The position numbers were made by a program, and so were the translations under genes. Shown piece after piece: positions 1 through 7,673 of a stretch of DNA of 46,597 nt. The notes under the pieces are model-generated. The model saw only the letters and a program-made list of their open reading frames with translations, searched no databases and was not told the DNA's origin. The DNA comes from an uncultured Pseudomonadota bacterium (GTDB lineage: Bacteria > Myxococcota_A > UBA796 > SXON01), in contig CAITDR010000438.1 in the NCBI GenBank assembly GCA_903891165.1, forward strand, positions 1 through 46,597, in the 5' to 3' direction. Within the stretch, counting starts at the first letter, position 1, and the number at the start of each line of letters is the position of its first letter.

Positions 1-76
1 GAGGGGGGAGAGGTCCATTCCCACAGCTTATCGTGGAGCCTGAACGGTGACCAGACCGGGCACATGGACGCACACA

Positions 77-166
77 AATGAATAATCATTCAGCAGAAAG
101 AATGGTAATAAGGGGAGGATCGTCTACACCATGCAAGGCGCGCGCGGCCCAAGCGCCGCAAGCGCC
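77..166 (-). repeat. Dispersed structured repeat, copy 1 (reverse orientation)
   Basis: Read on the minus strand, this matches the elements at 1257-1349 and 10494-10586. It has a 30-nt GC-rich hairpin (137-166), then the conserved TTGCATGGTGT-like spacer, a CTCCCCTTATT segment, and a terminal palindrome. The palindrome here is partly degraded: AATGA-ATAA-TCATT at 77-90, with the outer CAG kept on one side only (91-93). Hairpin I pairs with one G-U wobble and a central mismatch. The copy lies upstream of the toxin-antitoxin promoter and is inverted relative to copy 2, so the two bracket the toxin-antitoxin genes. Confidence 0.8.
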
Positions 167-184
167 TTTGGGATGCACCCGCCT

Positions 185-221
185 TTGCCTCCTTGACCAA
201 CCCATGCTATTCTTGGTCAAG
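185..221 (+). promoter_or_regulatory. Toxin-antitoxin promoter with overlapping operator
   Basis: A sigma70-like promoter is visible: -35 TTGCCT at 185-190, 17-bp spacer, -10 TATTCT at 208-213 with an extended TG at 205-206. A perfect 9-bp inverted repeat, CTTGACCAA (192-200) and TTGGTCAAG (213-221) separated by 12 bp, covers the spacer and the -10. Type II antitoxins of the Phd family bind such repeats to repress their own operon, so autoregulation is the likely role. Transcription would start around 220, giving a very short leader before the ATG at 232. Confidence 0.6.
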
Positions 222-231
222 AGGGTCTTCC

Positions 232-480
232 ATGACAGTTCAGGTCAATGTCCTCGAAGCCAAAACCCAGCTCTCGCGTCTGCTCGACCGGGCTGAAGCG
301 GGAGAAGAGGTGATCATTGCCCGCGCCGGACACCCGGTGGCGCGGCTGGTCGCGGTGCAGCAAAGCCCGTCCGAAGCGCCACGCATATTGGGAGCACTCC
401 AGGGAAAAGGCTGGATAGCCGATGATTTTGATGAGCCGATGCCCGAAGATTTCCTCATCACCCCCCAAGCCACGCGGTAG
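232..480 (+). CDS. Phd/YefM-family antitoxin
   Basis: This 82-residue protein has the Phd/YefM fold signature: an N-terminal MTVQVNVLEAKTQLSRLLD helix-rich segment followed by GEEVIIARAGHPVARLV. This is the DNA-binding and dimerisation domain. The C-terminal half, rich in Asp and Glu (around DDFDEPMPEDF), is the expected toxin-wrapping tail. I chose the ATG at 232 because GAGGG at 221-225 lies 6 nt upstream and the Phd domain starts there; an in-frame ATG at 193 would sit inside the promoter. The toxin gene begins 6 nt after the stop. By family, it would neutralise the toxin in the cytoplasm and repress the operon through the inverted repeat at 192-221. Confidence 0.88.
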   Translation: MTVQVNVLEAKTQLSRLLDRAEAGEEVIIARAGHPVARLVAVQQSPSEAPRILGALQGKGWIADDFDEPMPEDFLITPQATR

Positions 481-486
481 GGCAAC

Positions 487-906
487 ATGACGGTCCTGGT
501 CGATACCAACGGGCTGCTTTTTGCGTTGCTGGCCCCAGAGCGCCTCTCCTTGAAGGCAAGGCAGATCCTGGAGGATCGCCGGAATACGCTGCTTTGGAGT
601 ACGGCCAGTACCTGGGAAGTGGTGGTCAAGGCGAAGATGGGCAAGCTCGACCTCGGCGGCGATGTGGCCGGCATCCTGGGTGAGCAGATTCTAAGGTTGG
701 GACTACGAATTCTGCCCGTCGAGCAGCTCCATGCGCTGCATGTGGCCAGGTTGCCCTCGGTGGAGTGGACGGACGAAGCCGGGCTACTGCGTCGTCACGC
801 TGACCCCTTCGATCGATTGATTGTGGCGCAGGCCCTGGTCGAGGAAGTACCTATTTTAAGCGCGGATTCCGCCTTTGATCACTATCCAGTGGTGCGGATC
901 TGGTAG
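487..906 (+). CDS. PIN-domain ribonuclease toxin (VapC-like)
   Basis: A 139-residue PIN domain. Visible acidic residues fit the metal-binding site: Asp6 in LVDTNGLL, Glu44 in TASTWEVV, Asp106/Asp109 in HADPFDRLIVAQA, and Asp127 near the C-terminus in ILSADSAFDHY. PIN toxins of type II systems cleave RNA with Mg2+ or Mn2+ and are held inactive by the antitoxin. The DPFDRLIVAQA motif is typical of the subgroup that pairs with Phd/YefM rather than VapB antitoxins. It is the second gene of a two-gene operon (6-nt gap) and appears complete. Flanking inverted copies of a repeat suggest the pair may have arrived as a unit. Confidence 0.9.
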   Translation: MTVLVDTNGLLFALLAPERLSLKARQILEDRRNTLLWSTASTWEVVVKAKMGKLDLGGDVAGILGEQILRLGLRILPVEQLHALHVARLPSVEWTDEAGLLRRHADPFDRLIVAQALVEEVPILSADSAFDHYPVVRIW

Positions 907-1013
907 GACATCCGGGGGCTTCGGTAGAGGGGGAACTTGTTGGTTCCCCACGATTCTGATGGGGGAGACGGAATATACTGGCGGAAGTAGGATCCGGTTG
1001 GGGAAAGTGGCAA

Positions 1014-1241
1014 TTGGTGGATGGTTCCGGTGCGCTGGTCAGCAGCTTTACCGGCGTCTGGGCTGTTGATCTCAGCGACCTGGTGGCCATCCTCGACCTG
1101 CAGGAGCACTACGCGAAGGCCAATGCGGAACCGGCCTGCGTCCCCCGCGACCGCCACGCGTGCTGGACCATCTACGAAACCTGGGCGCAGGTAGTGGATT
1201 GGCAGAAGGAGCACTGTTCCGCCCCCGAGTCGACACAATAG
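1014..1241 (+). other. Possible small protein or gene remnant (75 aa)
   Basis: Between the toxin stop (906) and the repeat at 1257, the only coding-like stretch is this one. It starts at TTG 1014, and the frame is open upstream to a stop at 957-959. The product (LVDGSGALVSSFTG, then VAILDLQEHYAKAN, then CWTIYETWAQVVDWQKEHC) has three Cys and a globular-looking composition, but I recognise no family. There is no convincing ribosome binding site. It could be the 3' remnant of a larger gene interrupted upstream. The rest of 907-1256 shows nothing I can name. Confidence 0.25.
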
Positions 1242-1256
1242 CGATGCCAACCCAGA

Positions 1257-1349
1257 GGCGCTTGCGCCGCTCTGGGCGCACGCGCCTTGCGTGGTATGGA
1301 GAATACTCCTCTTATTACCATTCCCTCTCCTGAATGAATCCTCATTCAG
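1257..1349 (+). repeat. Dispersed structured repeat, copy 2
   Basis: A full-length copy. Hairpin I (1257-1286) has outer stem GGCGC/GCGCC and inner stem TGCGCC/GGCGCA. The inner stem differs from copies 3 and 4 (TGCGGC/GCCGCA) by matched changes on both sides, so the fold is conserved although the bases are not. It is followed by TTGCGTGGTATGGAG, the small hairpin GGAG-AATA-CTCC, CTCTTATTACC, and the terminal palindrome CTGAATGA-ATCC-TCATTCAG (1330-1349). It lies between the toxin-antitoxin region and the lectin gene. Confidence 0.85.
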
Positions 1350-1515
1350 TGCCCGTCGGACGGGACAGCCCGGGCGGAAGGGCACCTTTTTTGGGGGCGC
1401 CTACCCTGGGTGCCGTCCCGGTGGTCGGTGTACACGATTTTTTCTGTGCCAAGTGGGTGCCGTACTTTACTCGTTGAGCGGTCTGCGACAACATCGCCCC
1501 GCCACTGGAGCTTCG

Positions 1516-4193
1516 ATGCAATTTCTTGTCCAGCCCCTTCCTCCCCATGCGGCCGCTGGCCCTCTCTATGCCGGAAATGAAGGTCGTACCTTTGTCATCT
1601 CCTGCGCCAAATCTGGCCTTGCGCTGACGGCGGTGGGCAACAATGTGCAGCTTCAGCAGCACACCTGGAACGAGAACAGCAACCAGCAGTGGAAGGTGAT
1701 CCCCAATGGGGACGGGACTTTTCGCATCCAGAACGTCGCCAATGGGCAGATGATGGATGTGGCGGGCGCGGGCGGCAGGGGGCGCAGGTTCTGGTCTGGG
1801 CTTGGCATGGGGGGAACAACCAGCGCTGGCGTGTGGTAGAGCAGGCGCAGGGCCACTTCCGCATCGACGCGGTGCATAGTGGGCTTTCGATGGATATTTC
1901 GGGCGGGTCGATGGACGCGGGGGCGCCGCTGATCACCTGGCCCTGGCACGGGGGTCCCAACCAGCTCTGGATCCTCTCCGAAGTCCGCGCCAAGGGCAAC
2001 CTGGCCCAGAGCCGTGCGGTGATCTTCCAGCACGGCTCTTATGGGGGGGCAAGTCAGACCCTGGGTTTGGGTAGCTATGACATCGCGGATCTGAAATTCG
2101 GCAATGATCAGGTCTCCTCGGTGAAGGTGCCTCCGGGGCTTCGGGTGACCCTCTTCGAACATGCGAATTTTCGGGGAAATCGCTGGAGTTTTACCGAGGA
2201 TACTCCTTGGGTGGGCGATGCGGCGAACGACCGCACCTCCGGCGTGGTGGTCGAGCAGGTGGCGAGCATCTTTGAACACGGGAGCTACCAGGGTCTGGGA
2301 ATCAAGTTGGGCGTGGGCCGCTACAACATTTCCTGGGAGAAGATTGCCGGATCAGCAATGGAGATCTCGGGTGCCCCTAACGGCGGCGCTTGGGTAGTCA
2401 ACAATGCTGGAAACATCTACTATTACAACGGCACCAGCTGGACCCAGCTTCCCGGTGCCGCCAAAGATGTCGGGGTGGGCGCCAACGGGACGGCCTGGGT
2501 GATCGGCACCAACGCAACTGGCGGCGGCTTCGGAATCTACCGCTGGAACGGCAGCAATTGGGACACTATCCCCGGTGGCGCGGTGCGCATCGCCGTGGAT
2601 CCCAACGGCAATGCCTGGGTGGTGAACAATGGTGGAAATATCTACCAATATAATGGATCAGGCTGGATTCAGCGCCCCGGTGCGGCCTACGATATCGGCA
2701 TCGGCGCCGACGGTACGGTCTGGGTGATCGGCACCAACCCCGAGGGCGGTGGCTACGGGATCTACCGCTGGAACGGCAGCAATTGGGATAAGATCGACGG
2801 GAGTGCGGTGCGCATCGCCGTGAAGCCCAACGGCAAGGCCTGGGTGGTCAACAATGCCGGAAACATCTTCGAATATCACGACAGCGGCTGGGTACACGTG
2901 CCCGGCGGCGCCAAAGACATCGGGGTCTGCCCCGACGGAAAATCTTGGGTGATCGAGACAAATCCTGAAGGGGGTGGCTACGGCATCTATCGCCGGATGG
3001 GCTTTGGTCTGCCCAACGATGTGCTCTCCTCTCTGAAGGTGCCCGCCGGTCTGACGGTGACCCTCTACGAACATGCAGATTTTGCCGGGGATTTCCGCAC
3101 CTACTACGAAGATACGCCCTTTGTGAACGACTTCAACGACCGTACCTCCTCGATCATCGTCAAGCAGATCGGTGTGGTGGTGCCGGAGAAAGTTCTGCGC
3201 TTTGGCGGCAGTATTCAGCTCAAGGGCACCCACGGCAAGTGGCTGGTGGCCGAGGCCGACGGTCGCCTTCGCGCCGATCGCCCCCACTCCCAGACCTGGG
3301 AGACCTTCACCATTTGGCGATCGGGCGCCTCCACCGACAACAGCCTGGTCAGCTTTGGCGACATCATCTCTCTGAAGTCCTACCACGGTAAATTTGTGGT
3401 TGCAGAGAGCAACGGGGACGCCAATGCCAACCGGGACGCTATCGGCGGCTGGGAGCAATTCCAGCTCATCCGCTCTGGTGCCACCACCTCGACCACCTTT
3501 TTGGCCGTTGGAGACCGGATCTCTCTGCGGTCGGTGGCCCACAACCGCTACCTTGTGGCCGAGGGGGATGGGGATGCCAACGTAAATCGCACCGCGATTG
3601 GTCCCTGGGAGATTTTTGAGGTGACCGGCGTTTCTGCAAACAACTCCACGGCCGAGGGCGGCAGTGGTGGCGGCGGGGGCAGCTCGGTCTGCGGCGCCAA
3701 TGCCTGCGGCGCCGATGCCTGCGGGGCCGATGCCTGCGGCGCAGATGCCTGCGGCGCGGATGCCTGTGGGGCGGCGGCCTGCGGCGTGGCCGCCACCCTG
3801 ATCGGTGTCTGTGGGGTGGCAGCGTCCGGGATCGCGGTCTGTGGCGCGGATGTCTCCGGTGCCGGGGCCTGTGGGGCGGCGGCCTGCGGGGCGGCGGCGG
3901 CGGGAATTGCCGCCTGTGGCGCGGATGCCTGTGGCGCGGCGGCCTGTGGCGCGGCGGCCTGTGGGGCGGCGGCCTGCGGGGCGGCAGCCTGCGGTGCGGA
4001 TGCCTGCGGTGCGGCGGCCTGCCCGGTGGCGGTCAACCCGGTCGGGGCCTGTGGGGCGGATGCGGGCGGGATCGATGTCTGCCCCGTGGACGTCTGCGGT
4101 GCGAATGCCTGTGGTATCAACCTCTGCCCGGCAGATGCCTGTGCAGCGGATGCCTGTGCGCTGGATATCATCCCGATCATTCCGGGGATCTGA
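1516..4193 (+). CDS. Multi-domain lectin with C-terminal Cys-pentad domain; one G-run frameshift
   Basis: Restoring one base gives about 892 residues. Domains in order: ricin-type beta-trefoil (about 17-155, two NxQW-type motifs), a beta/gamma-crystallin-like module (about 168-248), tectonin-like propeller repeats (about 273-492, recurring GxAWVVNNxGNIYxYNG), a second crystallin-like module (about 502-552), fascin-like trefoil repeats (about 560-708), a Gly/Ser linker, then a 167-residue Cys-rich domain (726-892). There is no signal peptide. The start at ATG 1516 follows GGAG at 1507-1510. The reading frame breaks at the G5 run 1778-1782: a sixth G would join the upstream ricin half to GAQVLVWAWHGG. 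Two radical SAM genes follow directly, so the C-terminal domain is the likely substrate. The carbohydrate-binding role is inferred from domain types; the in vivo target is unknown. Confidence 0.82.
3690..4190 (+). repeat. 33 in-phase pentapeptide units, 26 beginning with Cys
   Basis: The last 167 residues of the lectin protein divide into 33 units of five plus two residues, without a single slip in register. The consensus is CGADA or CGAAA. The seven exceptions carry T, S, S, A, N, G or I in the Cys position. Written as A-D-A-C-G, the unit resembles the A(D/N)Lxx pentapeptide repeat, in which the residue after the central one faces solvent. At DNA level this is an imperfect 15-bp tandem repeat, strongest at 3690-3780 and 3925-4020. 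It probably evolves by unit gain and loss. The last units drift to CPADA, CAADA and CALDI before a hydrophobic IIPIIPGI tail. Confidence 0.92.
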
Positions 4194-4202
4194 GTGCTCT
4201 TT

Positions 4203-4234
4203 CGGCCACTGAATGAGGCCTCATTCAGTGGCCG
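4203..4234. repeat. 32-bp perfect palindrome between substrate and maturase genes
   Basis: CGGCCACTGAATGAGG at 4203-4218 is followed by its exact reverse complement at 4219-4234. The core is the same CTGAATGA-N4-TCATTCAG palindrome (4209-4228) that ends the dispersed repeat, here extended to full perfection. It begins 9 nt after the lectin stop and ends 34 nt before the maturase ATG. It could form a strong mRNA hairpin that terminates or tunes read-through into the maturase genes, but no T-run follows, so it is not a classical intrinsic terminator. A dimeric DNA-binding protein site is the alternative. Confidence 0.85.
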
Positions 4235-4268
4235 GCCCCCTTCCCGACATCCTCCCTTTGGAGCCAGC

Positions 4269-5732
4269 ATGGCCCTCTACCAGCCCTCCCGCTATGTGAT
4301 CACCGCGCCGCTGAAGGGGGAGCGTCAGCTTGCCTACAACGGTATGACCGGCGCTTTGGCAGTCTGGAGCCCGGAAGAAGCCAAGGCCTTTGAGGCGGTG
4401 ACCGAGGGGGAGCCCTGCGAGGACTGGAAGTCGCTGTCCGATCTGGTCTATGGTGGCTACCTGATCAGCGACGAGGTGGACGAGCTGGAGCAGCTCCACG
4501 GCCAGTACAAGGCCCATCGTTTCGATCGTCGCACGCTCATTTTGACGGTTGCACCCACCCTTTCCTGTAACTTCGGCTGCGACTACTGCTTTCAGGGGCA
4601 GGACAAGCCCAGCGAGACCATGGGCAAGCAGGTGCAGGATGCCATCCTGGCCTTGGTGGAAAAACAGGCTCCCGAGCTGAAGCATGTCCACATCGCCTGG
4701 TACGGCGGAGAGCCGCTGTTGCGGATGGGGGTGATCGAGGAGCTCTCCGATCGGCTTATTGAATTCTGTGACCGCTCCGGCCTTAAATATGACGCGATGA
4801 TCGTGACCAACGGCTTCCGCTTGACGGCGGAGGTGGCGAAGTCTCTGGCTTCCCGTCGGGTGAAGACGGTGCAGGTGACCCTGGACGGCAACGAAGAATA
4901 CCACGATGGACGCCGCTATCTTCTGTCGGGTGGCAGCACTTTTGCCCGGATCATCGCGAATTTGAAGGAGGTGGTGGAGCAGACCCCCTTGGTGCTGAAC
5001 ATCCGCGTGAACATCGACCACCGCAACGGCGACGGCGCCCATGAGCTGATCGATGCCCTGGCGGCGGAGGGTTTTTCCAATAAGCGGACCTTCCGGCTTT
5101 ATTTTGCACCGGTGGAGGCGATGACGGCGGGCTGTCACTCCGTGGAAGACGCCTGTATGAGCAAATCCGACTACGGCCAGTTGGAAGTCGGCCTCTATCG
5201 CCATGCTTTTGACAAAGGGCTGGTGTCTTTGCCCTATCCGCCGCGCTTCCACGGCACCTGTGGGGCGGTGCGTCCCACCAGCTTTGTGGTGGTGCCGACG
5301 GGTGCCATCCACAAGTGCTGGGACACCGTTACTTTTTCGCAGCATGCCATCGGATCGATCTTTGATATGGAGTCGGTGGCGCGCTCGGAGCGGGGGGCAC
5401 GCTGGCTGCGCTGGTCTCCCTTCCAGAACGACTCTTGTCGCAACTGCAAACTGCTTCCAAACTGTGCGGGTGCCTGCGCCTACAAGTTTATCCACTCGGA
5501 AGATACACGCGGAGAAGCCGCCACCCTTCCCTGTCCAAGCTGGAAGTATAACATCAAGGAGCGCCTACTCTTCCGGGCCGAGAAGATGGGGGCCATCACC
5601 GCAGAGGACTGGGATCCGGCGCTGACCCGCACCGACCCCAAGGAGCTGTGTACCGACGATCACCTGAGCGGCGGCATCGCCCTTCCTGCGGCGATGCAGG
5701 CCTACTATTCGGCCGAGGCCGCCGCAAAATGA
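4269..5732 (+). CDS. Radical SAM/SPASM peptide maturase
   Basis: A 487-residue enzyme. The N-terminal 85 residues (PSRYVITAPL, YNGMTGAL, LVYGGYLISDEVDEL) resemble the leader or substrate-recognition part of peptide-modifying SPASM proteins. The radical SAM cluster motif is Cys100-x3-Cys104-x2-Cys107 (CNFGCDYC), followed by the AWYGGEPLL glycine-rich motif. The C-terminal SPASM region has Cys near 330, then CWD, then a CRNCKLLPNCAGAC block (about 391-404) and a final Cys near 424, enough for auxiliary 4Fe-4S clusters. Such enzymes make thioether or C-C crosslinks, or epimerise residues, in precursor peptides. The adjacent Cys-repeat domain is the obvious substrate. ATG 4269 is preferred because an upstream ATG at 4194 would translate through the palindrome. 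Confidence 0.9.
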   Translation: MALYQPSRYVITAPLKGERQLAYNGMTGALAVWSPEEAKAFEAVTEGEPCEDWKSLSDLVYGGYLISDEVDELEQLHGQYKAHRFDRRTLILTVAPTLSCNFGCDYCFQGQDKPSETMGKQVQDAILALVEKQAPELKHVHIAWYGGEPLLRMGVIEELSDRLIEFCDRSGLKYDAMIVTNGFRLTAEVAKSLASRRVKTVQVTLDGNEEYHDGRRYLLSGGSTFARIIANLKEVVEQTPLVLNIRVNIDHRNGDGAHELIDALAAEGFSNKRTFRLYFAPVEAMTAGCHSVEDACMSKSDYGQLEVGLYRHAFDKGLVSLPYPPRFHGTCGAVRPTSFVVVPTGAIHKCWDTVTFSQHAIGSIFDMESVARSERGARWLRWSPFQNDSCRNCKLLPNCAGACAYKFIHSEDTRGEAATLPCPSWKYNIKERLLFRAEKMGAITAEDWDPALTRTDPKELCTDDHLSGGIALPAAMQAYYSAEAAAK

Positions 5733-7669
5733 TCCACCTTGTCCAGATGCCCTTCGGCTCGGTGACCACCCCGAGCCTGGCCCTGGGCCAGTTCAAGGCC
5801 CAATTGGCCGACGCCGGGATCCCTTCGCGGGTCTTCCCTTTCAACATGGCTTTTTCCCGGATGATCGGGCCGGGCGCCTACGAGACCATCGCCCGCTTCA
5901 AAGGGATCGAGACCCAGGTGGGCGAGTGGCTCTTTGCGAAAGAGGCCTGGGGACGCAATTTTGGCAGGGATGAGGCTTCTTTTCTCAAGCTGTGTGGGGA
6001 GGAGATCGAGGGCATCCCCCACGTCAAGGATCTCCCGACCTGGCTGGCCAAGGTGCGCAACGAGGTGGTTCCGGCCTTTTTGGACCAGTGTATCGACCGT
6101 CTGGTAGCGGCGGGAGAACTGCGGGTTGTGGCCTTCAGTTGTACCTTTTTCCAGGCCATTGCCTCGCTGGCGCTGGGGCGCCGTATCCGCGAACGTTTCC
6201 CGGGGGTGCGCCTGATCTACGGGGGCGCCTGCTTCCACGGGGAGATGGGCGAGGAGATCATGCGGGCGGCAGGCTGGATCGATGCCGCCTCTACGGGGGA
6301 GGCCGATAATGTCATCGTGTCTCTTTGTGAGGCGATGCTTGCGGGGGTCGCACCGCAGGGACTCCAGGGAATCCTGTATCGTAGGGTACCGAATGGACCG
6401 GTAGAGCGGGATCTGGTCCACAGCCCGATGACCGGCGCGGATCTGGACGCCCTTCCGGTGCCCGACTACGGCGACTTTTTTGAGGAGGCGGCGCGGGTGC
6501 GCTACTTCCAGGATCCGGGATGGTTGAACCGGATTTTATTGCCCTTTGAGTCGGCACGGGGCTGCTGGTGGGGACAGAAGCAGCACTGTACCTTCTGCGG
6601 TCTGAACGGCGAAGGGATGAGCTACCGCGCCCGCTCCGCCGAAAAAACCCTGGCATTGCTCCATGCCCTGGCGGCGCGCTACCCCTTTGTGAAACGCTTC
6701 CAGGCCGCAGACAATATCATGCCCATGTCCTACTTCCAGGACGTGCTGCCCGCCCTGGCTGCCGCGCCCCCGCGCCCGGACGTGGAGTACTTCTGGACGG
6801 TGAAGACCAACCTTCGGCGCCATCAAATCCAGCAATTGGCCGCCGCGCGGGTGCTCTACCTCCAGCCGGGGATCGAGTCACTCGCAGACAATATTCTTAA
6901 AAACATGCGCAAAGGGGTTACGGCGCTCCAGAACCTGTGCTTCCTTCGCACCTGCCAGGAGGAGGGCATCACCGTCTACTGGAACAACCTGATCCGGATT
7001 CCCGGCGAAAAAGCCGAGGACTACGCGCAGATGGTGGCGTGGTTGCCGATGCTGCACCACCTTCGCCCGGCCTACGGGGGCACGCCGAAGGCCGAATGTC
7101 ACCGCTTCAGCCCCTACTTTTTTGAGGCCGACCGCTGGGCGACCAACCTGCGGCCGATGCCCTGGTACGCAGAGCTGTACCCGGTGGATCAGGTGGATAT
7201 CCGCCGGGTGGCCTACTACTACGATGCGGAGTGGAAAGATGTCCTGGGTGAGTCATCCTATGATGCACTCCTTCGGGAGAGTGCAGCCTGGACGGCAGCG
7301 TGGATGAAGCAGGAGGCCGCCCCGCGCTGTGTGGTGAAAGAGCAGCTTGAAGATGGGGGATTTTTGATTCAGGATAATCGGTCTGGCACAGGGGGAGAGT
7401 GGCGATTGGACGGGATGGAGGCGCGGATGTTGGTGGTGTTGGACGTGCCCACCTCGGCGGGGCGCTTGCGGGAGCAGCTTGCGGACTGGACGGAGGGGGA
7501 GGTGTCGGCCACGCTGGAAAAACTCCTGGCCGCACGGCTGGTGCTCAGCGACGGAAAGGGCTATTTGTCCCTGGTACTTCGGGAGGGTACCGGCGAGCTG
7601 GCCACCTGGCAGCGCGGCGGTCTTCTGAAGCGCATCACCAACCAACGGCCTACAGAGGCGACGGTATAG
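5729..7669 (+). CDS. B12-binding RiPP-maturation radical SAM protein
   Basis: A 646-residue protein of the RiPP maturation radical SAM protein 1 type. The N-terminal part (to about 240) contains a Rossmann-like cobalamin-binding segment (VVAFSCTFFQAIA, LIYGGACFHGEMGEEI). The radical SAM motif is the characteristic CWWGQKQHCTFCGLNG at about 279-294, with C-x7-C-x2-C spacing. The C-terminal 80 residues (LDGMEARMLVVLD through the LREQL and LLAARLVL helices) look like a winged-helix recognition domain. Members are proposed or shown to C-methylate RiPP precursors. The gene overlaps the SPASM gene by four bases (ATGA at 5729-5732), so the two are translationally coupled. Confidence 0.9.
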   Translation: MIHLVQMPFGSVTTPSLALGQFKAQLADAGIPSRVFPFNMAFSRMIGPGAYETIARFKGIETQVGEWLFAKEAWGRNFGRDEASFLKLCGEEIEGIPHVKDLPTWLAKVRNEVVPAFLDQCIDRLVAAGELRVVAFSCTFFQAIASLALGRRIRERFPGVRLIYGGACFHGEMGEEIMRAAGWIDAASTGEADNVIVSLCEAMLAGVAPQGLQGILYRRVPNGPVERDLVHSPMTGADLDALPVPDYGDFFEEAARVRYFQDPGWLNRILLPFESARGCWWGQKQHCTFCGLNGEGMSYRARSAEKTLALLHALAARYPFVKRFQAADNIMPMSYFQDVLPALAAAPPRPDVEYFWTVKTNLRRHQIQQLAAARVLYLQPGIESLADNILKNMRKGVTALQNLCFLRTCQEEGITVYWNNLIRIPGEKAEDYAQMVAWLPMLHHLRPAYGGTPKAECHRFSPYFFEADRWATNLRPMPWYAELYPVDQVDIRRVAYYYDAEWKDVLGESSYDALLRESAAWTAAWMKQEAAPRCVVKEQLEDGGFLIQDNRSGTGGEWRLDGMEARMLVVLDVPTSAGRLREQLADWTEGEVSATLEKLLAARLVLSDGKGYLSLVLREGTGELATWQRGGLLKRITNQRPTEATV

Positions 7670-7673
7670 GCGG

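Noticed and set aside
1257-1349. Integron attC site
   Set aside because: No R'/R'' boxes (GTTRRRY) and no integrase gene; the conserved features are a different three-part fold.
1291-1515. N-terminal extension of the lectin gene to 1291
   Set aside because: It would translate through the repeat element and a Pro/Gly/Cys-rich stretch unlike ricin domains; ATG 1516 has a ribosome site.
3690-4190. CRISPR array
   Set aside because: The 15-bp tandem unit is coding, has no unique spacers of 30 or more bases, and no cas genes are present.
4203-4234. Classical intrinsic terminator
   Set aside because: The stem is strong but is followed by GCCCCC rather than a T-run; kept as a palindrome of unknown role.
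3548-4270. A 240-residue minus-strand open frame of APQAS repeats
   Set aside because: It is the exact antisense of the Cys pentad DNA repeat (GCGGCGGCCTGTGGG and similar), which keeps other frames open; no start signal.
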